A DNA stretch of 64,000 nucleotides from Tritrichomonas musculus (GCA_039105265.1 JAPFFF010000013.1:620001-684000); one strand, 5' to 3'; shown: positions 51,064-60,799, counted from the stretch's first letter. The notes: generated from the sequence alone by a model not told the origin. Program-made: numbers and translations.

Positions 51064-52671
51064 ATGACGGAAACATTATTTAATAACACAGATGGGATAA
51101 TTTCATATGTGACAAGTAAGATAGAAAAGTATGAACCGAATAAATTTGAGGAACAAGTGAAATATTATATAAATCATTATTGTGAAAAATATTTGAAAGT
51201 GAAAATTCCAGCTCAACATATAAATAATTTCTATATAATTCATTACTTAACCATTCGTGATATAGTTAAAGATAATGAACGTAAACGACAAATGGAAATT
51301 GAACGTGAACGAATGCAAGATTATGAAGCTGCTGTGAGAATAGCAAGGAGGGATTTAATGAATAAAGTTTATAAAAACAAAAATAAATTATCATTTGTAC
51401 AAGTTAAACGTTTAAAATATTTTCAGCCATTATTGAATGAAGATATAAGAAACATTTATGATGAATATGAAAGAGAATATGAAAATGAGCACAAGAGTGA
51501 ACCAAAAGTAAGAAAAAAAACGTTTGGTGATAAATTAGATAAATTTGTTGTTGAACATATGAATGATAATTTATTAACATATGATGATTTTGTAAGAGTT
51601 ACTAGTGGATGGAATAGAGGTAGACGTTCAATTAATAATTGGTATGAAGATTATAAAAAGAAATATTTTAAACAACCGGGAACAACGATAAATTATGATG
51701 AAAATGAATTAACGGGGTTGATTGGTTATAAAAGTAAAGATAAAGTTAATGCCTTAAAATTAATTAATCCAGAAATGAAAGTAAGTGATGGAAAAATAAA
51801 GTCATCATTTGATTTGAAAAGAAATATTAAAAATTATCAACTTCATAAATGCACAGCAAGGAATACATGGATTATTGATTTAATGTTCGTTGGAAAACTG
51901 GCTTATTTAGTTGCAATAAATGCAAACACTAAATATTTATATGTGGAGTTATTAAATGATATGATTGATGATAAAACATTTACAAAACAGAATTTAAAAA
52001 GTAGTGTTTCATATTTGAGAGCATTAAATAGAATGATTGAAAAAGGAATGAATGTAAAACATTTAACGGGTGATGGTGAAAAAAGTTTTAATTCAAAATT
52101 AGCGTGGGAGTCATTTTATAATTCACGAGGAATTGATTTTAAACCAGTTGAAAGACAAGTAATGGGAAATTATCCCGATTTCATGAATAAAGAACAGAAA
52201 GCAGTTAAAAGTGATCCATTACATGGAAGTTTGGGCGTTATTGATAGAGTAATTAGGAGTATTAGAGATATGGCATATGTGATGAAAGTTGGCGTAATTA
52301 CACCAAATGTTATGGATGAAATAGTTAATCAATATAATAATGCACCACATAAAGGTTTAAGTAAATGGGCAGGCTTTGAAGTAACACCGAAAATGGTAAA
52401 TGATGATTCTGAATTAGAGGAGTATATAGTAAGGCGAATATGTCAGGAGAATTGGAAAGTAATGAATAGTCCCGGATTTAGAATAAATGAAGGTGTAAGT
52501 GTTAAAGTTTATAACGAAAAAGACACAATGGGTAAAAGACGGTCAATAATTCAACCCGGTGAATTTAAAGTTATTGGTTTCAAGAATGGATTATATGAAG
52601 TTAAAGGTAATGTTAACGGTAAAAATGGAAAAATACAAATGATACCAAGATATAAATTAGATTACGTTTAA
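51064..52671 (+). CDS. Polinton retroviral-type integrase
   Basis: 535 residues. A helical N-terminal 200 residues is followed by an RNase H-fold core: TWIIDLMFVG with Asp272, HLTGDGEKSF with Asp337, and HGSLGVIDRVIRSIRDM. In the last the helix usually carrying the catalytic Glu shows Asp394. A C-terminal SH3-like beta domain follows (SVKVYNEKDTMGKRRS; GEFKVIGFKNGLYEVKG). It would insert the element and create the 5-6-bp duplication seen at its ends. The 3' end overlaps the polymerase gene by 4 bp. Asp in the third position may be a family trait in trichomonad elements. Confidence 0.85.
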   Translation: MTETLFNNTDGIISYVTSKIEKYEPNKFEEQVKYYINHYCEKYLKVKIPAQHINNFYIIHYLTIRDIVKDNERKRQMEIERERMQDYEAAVRIARRDLMNKVYKNKNKLSFVQVKRLKYFQPLLNEDIRNIYDEYEREYENEHKSEPKVRKKTFGDKLDKFVVEHMNDNLLTYDDFVRVTSGWNRGRRSINNWYEDYKKKYFKQPGTTINYDENELTGLIGYKSKDKVNALKLINPEMKVSDGKIKSSFDLKRNIKNYQLHKCTARNTWIIDLMFVGKLAYLVAINANTKYLYVELLNDMIDDKTFTKQNLKSSVSYLRALNRMIEKGMNVKHLTGDGEKSFNSKLAWESFYNSRGIDFKPVERQVMGNYPDFMNKEQKAVKSDPLHGSLGVIDRVIRSIRDMAYVMKVGVITPNVMDEIVNQYNNAPHKGLSKWAGFEVTPKMVNDDSELEEYIVRRICQENWKVMNSPGFRINEGVSVKVYNEKDTMGKRRSIIQPGEFKVIGFKNGLYEVKGNVNGKNGKIQMIPRYKLDYV

Positions 52672-55600
52672 TTAAAATAATCATCACGTTTGCCTTCATC
52701 ATAAGTTGTTTTAATTGAACGAGAAAATGATTTAACAGTTGATACAGTCATATTTTTATTCATTGAGAAACACGGTTGACCTTGAGTTAAATCAAATGTT
52801 TGTGAATTACCGTTATAAATTGATTCATATAATTTCATGGGATCATTATTGAAGGATTTATAAGCATATTTAATTGAATTTTGTGTTAAACCTTTACCTC
52901 TAATCATATAATCAATATCACCGGTTGAATCTTTTAATTTATCGATATACATTTTCTTCATTAGAAAGAATGACTCGATAGCTTTTGGCATTTCATCGTG
53001 ACCATTAATGGTTGGAAAATCTGAGTGAAATTGTCCTAAATCAGAACCTATTAATTCACGATCATATTTTTCATTAAATGCTTTAACAAGACGTGGTAAA
53101 TCATCAACTTCAATGTGCATTGAGTCAGTATCTTGATAATAAATGTGACATCCTAAATCATAAGCTAAACACATAACTTCATTCATTATTCTTTTAGACA
53201 TTGATAAAACCTGAATACCAAGGAGTGAAAAATTAAAATGTTTATCAATTGGTCTTAATGTTTTAACTGCGGTTATTTCATCACTAATGTTAACAGCTTC
53301 AATGATTTTATAATAATTTTTACACCAATAATTAGTTAATTTATTAACATTGTCAAAATATTTATAATCTTTTTCAACTGGACGTTCAATTGTTTTTCCA
53401 TAACATGAATTCATAATTAATTTATATAATTGTTGAAGTGGGTTATGTTGTTTCTTATATTCCAATCGTTTATTAAATATCTTTCGTATTTCTTTTTGAA
53501 TAGTATAATCACGTTTACCTGACCAATAATAACCACGGATAAATTCAAACTCTATTTTTTGAAATTCAATGAGGTCTTCTAATGTGATGTTATCAACAAC
53601 CATATTAACGGTTTCACCAGGGAGTAAATTATCATCGTTAAGATTGAGACCGTTAACTTTACGAACAATTAAAGGAAATGGATAATGTTTATTAACTTTA
53701 GTAATTTTGATTTCAACAATATATGCACCTTGATATGAAAGGAATTTAAGATTTAATTGATGAGGTTTAATAACTTTAGGTCGACCTTCAACAGTGTAAA
53801 GTCTAGCCATAGCTGAAGGATATAATGAGACAGCGTCGAAATCACTTAATGATTTAGTAGTGTGCCATTTCTTATTATAAGCAGTCATGCAACGACCGCC
53901 ATAAACAGCATGTGAACAGAATTTACGAACATGACCACCAATTTTATAAAGGTTTTTATTTGGATAATAAACACGTTGGTTAAATACTTCATTAGCGAGT
54001 GATGAAATGGAAATATATTTAAATGGATCAATGTTGAAATCTTTAATAAAACCATTTCTGAACTGATTAAATCCAAGTCGAAGAATGTTTACATCTTGTT
54101 GACAGTAAAATGAGGCATAAGCCCACATATCAAAATGGTTTTCATCAATGCGACAGTTAGGGATTTTATCAATATTTGAATTAAATAATTTATAATCATC
54201 ACTGGACCATATTTTGTCTTCATTTAATCCTGCTTCATTAATGACTCCATAATTTGTAGCTAATCTTTCAAGAGTGTAATATTTATATGGGAAAATTTCT
54301 TTTTGGATATTTGGTATATCAAACATTTGAGGAAGTTGTGAAAGCTTACATGAAAGAATGGGTAAAGAATCTTTAAAATGTAATGTTTTCTTTTTATATG
54401 TAATATCTGCTTTCATTGTTTTTGTTCCTTTAATGATTGATTTATTTATACCATATTGTGCTAACATTCTTATATCATAAGCGAGATTATGAAAATAAAT
54501 TACTGATTCATCAGGTAAAAACTCAAGTAATTTAATATTACAATCTTCACCTCTAAATTCTTTATTAACTTTTCCATTTTGTGATTGAAGAACACACATA
54601 AAAGGTTTATGAATTTTACCCGAAACGTCAGCTTCAAAGTCAGCATACCAATATGTAGGATCAACTTTATTTTTATATTTGGCGCTTATGGGAGCAATCA
54701 ATTGTGTGCATTCGTCAGCGTTATATTCTAATTGAATATTTGAAATATCCGCGTTAATTTCGTTATAATAAGTAGTGTTAAGAATTGAATATTGACCAAA
54801 TGTGATAGGTTTAAAATATTTTTGACGGAATAATTCACGAACAAGATTTGATGATGAAATGAATGATCGGGATTTTCTCCAATGATCAACGTTATATTCT
54901 TGATTAAATTTATCTGGTTCATCAATGAGTTCATTTAAGTGTTTAATGTAATATGTACTAAATGGTGTTTCTTCTTCAATGAAATAATGATTTTCGAAAA
55001 TGTTAAATGTATGAGTTCTATTAGGCTCTGCATCTTTGACACCCATAAATGATTTATATGATTTGTTTTTACATGAACGCACAGTTTGTTTTTTACATTT
55101 AGCGTCTTCATTAATGTATGTTAACTTTAAATGAATATGGAACTCTTCACATAAATGATTTATTGATGATTGTGATAAATAACGATTATTAACTCTTAAT
55201 CTCATGAGATTTAATAAATCATTTTTATAAAATCCAGTTTGTTTTAATGCATAAATAAAACAACAATCATTTAATTCTTCACGTTGTTCATTTTCGTCAT
55301 TAATTAATGTATCAAATATTTGAAGTCGTTTAAGATATTTAACTACTTTAGGAGGGACTTTATCAGTTGTGAGGTATTGAAAGAATGAACCGCCTATATC
55401 ATTTTTACCGTCATATTTTTCATATAAACTAAAACTAAGTGCTGAAAACAATGACCATTCAGGTAATTCATCACTACCTTGTTCATAAAAGTATTCAGGA
55501 GGTTTATTATCTATGTCAAATATAAAATGTTCTTCAGTGAAATTTTGCATTAATCTATTAAATACTTCTGGAGTTAATGGTTTATTATACCATTGACCAT

Positions 55601-56327
55601 TTACTTTAAAAGATATTTTATATTTTTGAATGATAGGAAGTGTTGCGATTTCTTCGGCAAAGAATTTTTTAAGTAATGAGAATAATAAATGTTTTCCTTT
55701 ATTATTTAATAATTCAAAATCTATTTCCCAATTAGTGGGAGTAGTATTTAATTTTTCCATGATATCATTAACTATTCGTTCTTGATCTTTATTTAATTCT
55801 TTCCATTCTCTAAAGGATTTAATATTATATAAATTTAAATCTTTTGGTGACTCATCTGGGAAAAATTGAGCATCATTTAATGCATCAGTATTTAAAGGTT
55901 TATTATTCCAAAATTCACGAATATCTTTTGAATGTTTCATTAATTCATCAAGAAATGAAGAATCTTTTTTATGTAAATCACGGTTGAATTTTTCATGTAA
56001 ACGTTGACGGTTGAAATCATCAAGTGAATCTTGAATTTTGTATTTATTTAAATTTTTGAATAAATAATCATCAGAATCTATGTAACGTTTAAGTGGTTTC
56101 GGTGATGGAATATTTAAACCTTTCACGAACCAATACATGGAATTATAATTATTTTCTCCATCATATCCTTTATTTAAAATATCTGAAACTAACATTTCAA
56201 TTAAATTTTCTCGTAAATCATTTTCATTATCAAATTCATTTTTCCAATCATTAATTGTTAAATTTTCATTATATAATAAATTTGATAACTCAATTAATTT
56301 ATTTGTTGGCGTATTGTCTAATGACAT
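52668..56327 (-). CDS. protein-primed DNA polymerase B with OTU-like domain
   Basis: 1219 residues. The N-terminal 345 are helical and may include the terminal-protein region. Residues 350-465 look like an OTU-type cysteine protease module (ELNDCCFIYALKQTG with Cys355/356; FNIFENHYFIEEETPF with His447). The exonuclease motifs are YADFEAD (Asp563, Glu565), YFHNLAYD (Asp618) and YCQQD (Asp745). The polymerase motifs are DFDAVSLYPS (829-838), KLIMNSCYG (969-977) and YQDTDS (1064-1069). All catalytic residues are present. This is the Polinton replicative enzyme, replicating from the terminal repeats. The gene's promoter side faces an iteron array. Confidence 0.93.
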   Translation of the reverse strand: MSLDNTPTNKLIELSNLLYNENLTINDWKNEFDNENDLRENLIEMLVSDILNKGYDGENNYNSMYWFVKGLNIPSPKPLKRYIDSDDYLFKNLNKYKIQDSLDDFNRQRLHEKFNRDLHKKDSSFLDELMKHSKDIREFWNNKPLNTDALNDAQFFPDESPKDLNLYNIKSFREWKELNKDQERIVNDIMEKLNTTPTNWEIDFELLNNKGKHLLFSLLKKFFAEEIATLPIIQKYKISFKVNGQWYNKPLTPEVFNRLMQNFTEEHFIFDIDNKPPEYFYEQGSDELPEWSLFSALSFSLYEKYDGKNDIGGSFFQYLTTDKVPPKVVKYLKRLQIFDTLINDENEQREELNDCCFIYALKQTGFYKNDLLNLMRLRVNNRYLSQSSINHLCEEFHIHLKLTYINEDAKCKKQTVRSCKNKSYKSFMGVKDAEPNRTHTFNIFENHYFIEEETPFSTYYIKHLNELIDEPDKFNQEYNVDHWRKSRSFISSSNLVRELFRQKYFKPITFGQYSILNTTYYNEINADISNIQLEYNADECTQLIAPISAKYKNKVDPTYWYADFEADVSGKIHKPFMCVLQSQNGKVNKEFRGEDCNIKLLEFLPDESVIYFHNLAYDIRMLAQYGINKSIIKGTKTMKADITYKKKTLHFKDSLPILSCKLSQLPQMFDIPNIQKEIFPYKYYTLERLATNYGVINEAGLNEDKIWSSDDYKLFNSNIDKIPNCRIDENHFDMWAYASFYCQQDVNILRLGFNQFRNGFIKDFNIDPFKYISISSLANEVFNQRVYYPNKNLYKIGGHVRKFCSHAVYGGRCMTAYNKKWHTTKSLSDFDAVSLYPSAMARLYTVEGRPKVIKPHQLNLKFLSYQGAYIVEIKITKVNKHYPFPLIVRKVNGLNLNDDNLLPGETVNMVVDNITLEDLIEFQKIEFEFIRGYYWSGKRDYTIQKEIRKIFNKRLEYKKQHNPLQQLYKLIMNSCYGKTIERPVEKDYKYFDNVNKLTNYWCKNYYKIIEAVNISDEITAVKTLRPIDKHFNFSLLGIQVLSMSKRIMNEVMCLAYDLGCHIYYQDTDSMHIEVDDLPRLVKAFNEKYDRELIGSDLGQFHSDFPTINGHDEMPKAIESFFLMKKMYIDKLKDSTGDIDYMIRGKGLTQNSIKYAYKSFNNDPMKLYESIYNGNSQTFDLTQGQPCFSMNKNMTVSTVKSFSRSIKTTYDEGKRDDYFN

Positions 56328-56339
56328 ATTTTTATATTA

Positions 56340-56347
56340 GATAAAAA
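56340..56347 (-). promoter_or_regulatory. TTTTTATC motif of the polymerase gene
   Basis: GATAAAAA on the plus strand, 13-20 bases upstream of the polymerase ATG, in the context TTTTTTATCTAATATAAAAAT on the coding strand. Confidence 0.45.
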
Positions 56348-56433
56348 ATTAAAAAAATAAAAATTAATTAGATTTATTTTTTTGAGACATGTGATATAAA
56401 AATAAATTATTAATTAATTTTATAAAATTATTT

Positions 56434-56805
56434 GGAATCTGCGGACGGTTATTTAAAAATATCCGGAGAACGTTTATTTATAAAAAATATTTGGAATCTG
56501 CGGACGGTTATTTAAAAATATCCGGAGAACGTTTATTTATAAAAAATATTTGGAATCTGCGGACGGTTATTTAAAAATTTCTTGACTTTAATTTTCTGAG
56601 CTTATTGAATTATAAAATTTTATAAAAATCTGCGGACGGTTAGGAATAATTCAATGATCCGCAGCGGTTAGCAGAGTATTTTTCATGAAAATATACGTTA
56701 TTTTTAAATAAATGTGGAATCTGCGGACGGTTATTAATTTATTCGTTATTTGGAATCTGCGGACGGTTATTAATTTATTCGTTATTTGGAATCTGCGGAC
56801 GGTTA
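56434..56805 (+). repeat. GC-rich iteron array (GGAATCTGCGGACGGTTA)
   Basis: Exact 18-bp copies start at 56434, 56493, 56552, 56716, 56752 and 56788. A seventh copy at about 56626 lacks the first bases. Spacings are 59, 59, then 36, 36 in the last trio. In the first trio a second motif ATCCGGAGAACGTTTATTTA alternates with it. A related GATCCGCAGCGGTTAGCAGA is at about 56656. The array stands out against an A/T-rich background and lies 107 bp upstream of the polymerase ATG. Candidate protein-binding or regulatory array. Confidence 0.85.
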
Positions 56806-57361
56806 ATAAAAAATAAAAAGTAAATTTAATACGAGTTGTTTAAAAAAATAAAAAAAAAAGGGTGTATTTTTTTAGCACAGTGCTGTAGCACAGAGAACTT
56901 TTTGTATGCATATATGGTCTAAATAAACTTTTTGAGAAATTAAAATTAATTATTTTTAAACCAAATAGCATGACCTATTCATGCTTTTTTTATTCTTTTT
57001 AAATATTTTAAAAGTATTTGTTTTCTTATTTAATACTGATTTTAACCATTAAATCCTAAATTATATCAATGTAGGAAGCCCATCAAGCCATTTGATTATC
57101 TAAATCAACCATTTTTAAGATTAAATATTAATCAAATAATAATCTCATTTTTGAAAATTTTCGATTATTTCGCGTTTAACATATTCTCTAAATGGCATAA
57201 ATTAAGAAATCAATAAAAAATACAAGGAACTTTTAATCTTTTCTATGTAAAATAAAGCTCGAAAAAATGGACGATTATTTTCTTCTGAAAAAGTTGCGTG
57301 TGCTATAAAGAATTCCTCAAAAAAAAAACAAGGAAAAAAACATGCAAGCAAAAAAAAAGAA
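56806..57361. other. non-coding stretch between iterons and the last Polinton gene
   Basis: A/T-rich. It contains an inverted motif AGCAC-A-GTGCT at about 56875-56885, followed by a second TAGCACAG. No open frame of note. Confidence 0.4.
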
Positions 57362-57877
57362 TTAAGCTATTTTGAGACTTTTGGCACGAAAAATTAAATC
57401 TTGAATATCAGAATCTTCTTCTTCATCATATTCCAAATATGTCGGATCACGTGTTTCACTACTTTCATCTTCTTCGTTGGAAATGATCGGTTTCTTTTGA
57501 GCAAATGACATAAAACATCCTACATGTTGTTTCGTTCGATCATAATTAATAAATTCTGTATGATGAATTATGATTTTTCGTCTTTGTCTAAGATATTCTT
57601 CCGCCAATTTGAACCAAATGAAAATGTAATTAGCATCTTGAAACTGAGGATGTGTGTCTAAATACATTATAAGCATACGACGACGTTGGTCAACAGTACG
57701 ATCTCTTTTATCGAATTGAACTATGTTTAAAAAAAGATCAATTTGAGATTTATTTAAATTGTATATCAAACTTCTTTGATAATGTTGATACAAGGCTCTA
57801 GGTGGCGTGAAAAGTTTAAGATCTTCTTGAGTCATTCCTAATCTATTAATAATTGTTTGAATGTAACTTGCTTGCAT
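57362..57877 (-). CDS. 171-residue protein with acidic tail, possible cargo gene
   Basis: MQASYIQTIINRLGMTQEDL at the start, a helical core rich in Arg/Gln/Tyr (PPRALYQHYQRSLIYNLNKS; QRRRMLIMYLDTHPQFQDAN; FKLAEEYLRQRRKIIIHHTE) and an acidic, Asp/Glu/Ser-rich tail from about residue 132. It is the only Polinton gene with a host-type initiator (TCACTT, 12 bases upstream) and it lies between the iterons and the right TIR. No family recognised. It may be an element gene expressed early from the host machinery or an acquired cargo gene. Confidence 0.6.
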   Translation of the reverse strand: MQASYIQTIINRLGMTQEDLKLFTPPRALYQHYQRSLIYNLNKSQIDLFLNIVQFDKRDRTVDQRRRMLIMYLDTHPQFQDANYIFIWFKLAEEYLRQRRKIIIHHTEFINYDRTKQHVGCFMSFAQKKPIISNEEDESSETRDPTYLEYDEEEDSDIQDLIFRAKSLKIA

Positions 57878-57888
57878 AATATTTTTTG

Positions 57889-57894
57889 AAGTGA
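57889..57894 (-). promoter_or_regulatory. host-type Inr of the 57877 gene
   Basis: TCACTT on the minus strand, matching TCA-Py-(T/A), 12-17 bases before the ATG. Confidence 0.5.
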
Positions 57895-58030
57895 AAATTT
57901 TTTATATCACAATTCTTAAATTTTGCAACGTATACTTATATAAATCATTTAAAAAATTAACGGATAGGTTAAGTGAATATTTAAATTTTGAAGTATTCAA
58001 ATTAATATTAAATTTTCACATTTATGTATA

Positions 58031-58264
58031 AAATTTATGAAAAATTAGCAAAAGTCATTTTTGTCGGTTGATGAAAAGTGGCAAAAAGTTGTGAAAATTT
58101 ATGAAAAATTAACAAAAGTCGTTTTTGTCGGTTGATGAAATACGTGAAGAAATAGAGGTTAGCACTTATGATATCATTTATTAAGAATTTATGTTTTTCA
58201 CTTCTGACGTTCAAAATCATGAGTTTTGACCGCAGGTCAAAAATCATGATTTTTATAATCTACT
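58031..58264 (-). repeat. Polinton right terminal inverted repeat
   Basis: Inverse copy of 39156-39389 with no mismatch seen. Ends ...ATAATCTACT, directly followed by the GATTA target copy, which is at the same time the start of the MULE's own target duplication. Confidence 0.92.
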
Positions 58265-58273
58265 GATTAATAT
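58265..58273 (+). repeat. MULE 9-bp target duplication, left copy (shared with Polinton GATTA)
   Basis: GATTAATAT; identical to 62343-62351. Its first five bases are also the right copy of the Polinton target duplication. Confidence 0.85.
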
Positions 58274-58646
58274 GGATTAGGAAAAAAATTCCAACTTGGA
58301 ATTTCCAAGTTTTTTTTATTTCACATGTCAAGAAAACTTGGAAATTCCAAGTTTTTTTTTCCCTGAGCTTTTCTTCAACAATAGCAAGAACAAAATGATA
58401 AAAAACGCGTTAATACTTTAATATAATAAGTTATCAATATCATTTGGCAATTTTTTTCGTGCATTTCATCCAAATCTTAAAATGCTGATACTGATATCAT
58501 TACGCCATGCTTCTCAAAATACAAAAACAAATGCAAATTTACCGCTATCAACACTTTAATAACAATATACGATTCATTTACCATGCAAATTTCGAAATTT
58601 TCATTTTGACTCTCATAATTAATATTTTCAGTAATTATACTAGCAT
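58274..58646 (+). repeat. MULE left TIR
   Basis: About 373 bp, nearly identical to the inverse of the right TIR at 61971-62342. The tip holds two copies of a palindromic ACTTGGAAxTTCCAAGT. Confidence 0.85.
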
Positions 58647-58843
58647 AATCAATATACATAATTACATTAATATGGAAAATTATTTTATGCTAGTATAATT
58701 AATATGAAGTATGAACTAATTTTTTATCCTACCGAATGTTTTTTTAAAAAATTTTCAAAAAGTTCTAACAATTCATTCAAAAAGTTGTGATAAACCATTC
58801 AAATATTATACAAATTCGTTTAGTTTTTCCATTTCTAATCTTG

Positions 58844-60799
58844 ATGGAAACATCGAAAATAGAACTCGTCAATTTTTTTGAAAATAGGGACGAAATGATT
58901 CAATATTGCATAAATTTAGCACGTACAAAATCAATAAAGTTTAATATTCTAAATTCTGGAAATTATTATAAAATTCAATGCAAAGATTCCAAAAAATGCA
59001 AAAAAGGTTATTATCTAGTTCTCAAAGGTACCAATCTCAATCATAAAATTAATTGTTCTCATTCAATCCAAAATATTCGTGATTCCCTTGATCCTCACGC
59101 TCTAGCCGAACGTATATCTGATTCATTTAAAGAATCAATGCCATCAATTAATCAAGTAAAAAATATACTTAAAATAATTTCAGGTAAAGACTTTACAAAA
59201 AATGAATCAAAATACATACGCCATCTTGCTAAAGGAATATTTTTCAATCATACAAAGGGATCATTAGGCCAATTGATAGACCTAGCCGAAAAATTTAAGA
59301 ATGAACACAACTGGGAATTGAATTACGACTTTTTTGAAGGAACTTTAACAGCTATTATACTGTTTCCACCATGGGCAAGAAAAGTTCTTAAGTCATACCC
59401 AAATCCTCTTATAGTTGACGCAACTTTTTCAAAAGAAGATATTCGATTCACAACATGCGCCGTTATTGATGGTGAATTACATACACAAATAGTTGGTATT
59501 GTTCTAAGAGGGACAGAGGATTCAAAAGGATATCGATATATCTTTGATATGATTGAGAATGAACTGCCCGATGTCCATTTCACAGTAATTTCTGATATGG
59601 CTCCATGTATAGAAAAAGCTTGTCGTGATAGTTTTGGGAAAAAATATAATTTAATATATTGCTTATTTCATTTAAAAGAAAACTTTTTAAAAAAGTTTCA
59701 ATTCAAGCCAAGTGTAAATTTATGGAAATGCTTAAAACATTTAATGCAAGGAAAAATATCTGATGACACTTTTCAAGCACTTTGGATCAAAGAAGAATCG
59801 CAAGTTGATTCAGAACTCAAAGGTCTTTATTATTTAAGCAATATTGCTCATCACTTTTTATCAAATCCAAAGATTCACAAACGAAACATTGTATCGTCAC
59901 AACGTTTAGAAATGTTTAATAATATTATTAAATTGAAATCAAACAACGCATATTATATGCTTCAAGAATGTTTCACCATTTCAACTGAATGGTTTGAGGC
60001 ATCTGCTTCTAGAATTCACAAGGAAAATCAATTATTAACTGATTCAGCAAATCAATTAATTGACAAAATGATACTTAAAGATGCTCGCAACGAATTTTAC
60101 GATGATGAGTATCATTTAGTCGGCCAAAAAGGTAAATGCGTTTGTTATATCGACACAGACTTAGGAATTCCTTGTCCAAAACAGATACGCTTCTTAAGAG
60201 AAAACAATATTGATTTATATAAAGCTGTTTCAAAAGATTGGCTTTGTTCCACATTTCATGAGGCGTTTGGTACAATTACTTGTAATGTTAGCCTTAATAA
60301 TCATTCTTATGAAAAAGTTGTTCAAACTGATCAATTAAAAGTGCAAGATGCAGATTTAATTGCTTCAAAAATCAGATATCTATATCAGAATTCTCCAGAA
60401 TATAGGGAAAAAATAAATGATCTTATTCATCAAGCCCAAATTGACATACAATTACCACTTTTTTCATTATTGAACAAGCCCAAAAAAAAGCAAAAAAAAC
60501 GATATATTAGTTCTATAGAAGAAAATAACTTGGACAAAGATAAATCTCTTATATTCAAAATAATTCAACGTCATGTCGAAGGGAGGAAAGTCACAATTTC
60601 TGCTCTTGTATCACTTGCAAATCAATTATGCGATACAAATCCAGCCATACCAAGATTAAAATACACAGTTAAAACTAAAAAGGCCATAATTGATTGGTAT
60701 TTTAAAAATTGGACAATGATCAGCAAAGCTTTTGCAGATATTCCTAACCAGGCTCCAAATGGCGTTATTGTTTCTGATGATGAAAATGAAATATTTTAA
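58844..60799 (+). CDS. MULE transposase
   Basis: I start at ATG 58844 (METSKIELVNFFENRDEMIQ), since the frame upstream opens only with GTG; 651 residues. An N-terminal zinc-ribbon or FAR1/FLYWCH-like region (KIQCKDSKKCKKGYYLVLKG; CSHS) is followed by the MULE DDE core. That core has LIVDATFS (Asp192), TVISDMAP (Asp251), the typical C-x2-H (CLFH, 273-276) and SSQRLEMFNN (Glu356). Near residues 495-525 a SWIM-like CVCYIDTDLGIPCPKQI follows, then a basic stretch with KPKKKQKKR that may be a nuclear signal. All catalytic residues are present, so the element may be active. Confidence 0.88.
   Translation: METSKIELVNFFENRDEMIQYCINLARTKSIKFNILNSGNYYKIQCKDSKKCKKGYYLVLKGTNLNHKINCSHSIQNIRDSLDPHALAERISDSFKESMPSINQVKNILKIISGKDFTKNESKYIRHLAKGIFFNHTKGSLGQLIDLAEKFKNEHNWELNYDFFEGTLTAIILFPPWARKVLKSYPNPLIVDATFSKEDIRFTTCAVIDGELHTQIVGIVLRGTEDSKGYRYIFDMIENELPDVHFTVISDMAPCIEKACRDSFGKKYNLIYCLFHLKENFLKKFQFKPSVNLWKCLKHLMQGKISDDTFQALWIKEESQVDSELKGLYYLSNIAHHFLSNPKIHKRNIVSSQRLEMFNNIIKLKSNNAYYMLQECFTISTEWFEASASRIHKENQLLTDSANQLIDKMILKDARNEFYDDEYHLVGQKGKCVCYIDTDLGIPCPKQIRFLRENNIDLYKAVSKDWLCSTFHEAFGTITCNVSLNNHSYEKVVQTDQLKVQDADLIASKIRYLYQNSPEYREKINDLIHQAQIDIQLPLFSLLNKPKKKQKKRYISSIEENNLDKDKSLIFKIIQRHVEGRKVTISALVSLANQLCDTNPAIPRLKYTVKTKKAIIDWYFKNWTMISKAFADIPNQAPNGVIVSDDENEIF

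Larger units (their letters stand above)
39156..58264 (+). mobile_element. complete Maverick/Polinton, 19.1 kb
   Basis: Bounded by 234-bp terminal inverted repeats starting AGTAGATTATAAAAATC, with a 5-6-bp target duplication. It encodes the hallmark set: packaging ATPase (40969), double-jelly-roll major capsid candidate (42764), retroviral-type integrase (51064) and protein-primed DNA polymerase B (56327, minus), plus about ten further genes. No adenovirus-type maturation protease was recognised. The two core genes read through without stops and the TIRs appear identical, so insertion was recent. Such elements have both transposon and virus-like features; virion formation is inference. Confidence 0.93.

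Noticed and set aside
56434-56805. CRISPR-like array
   Set aside because: Repeats are present but spacers are either identical to each other or A/T-rich filler, there are no cas genes, and the context is a eukaryotic Polinton.
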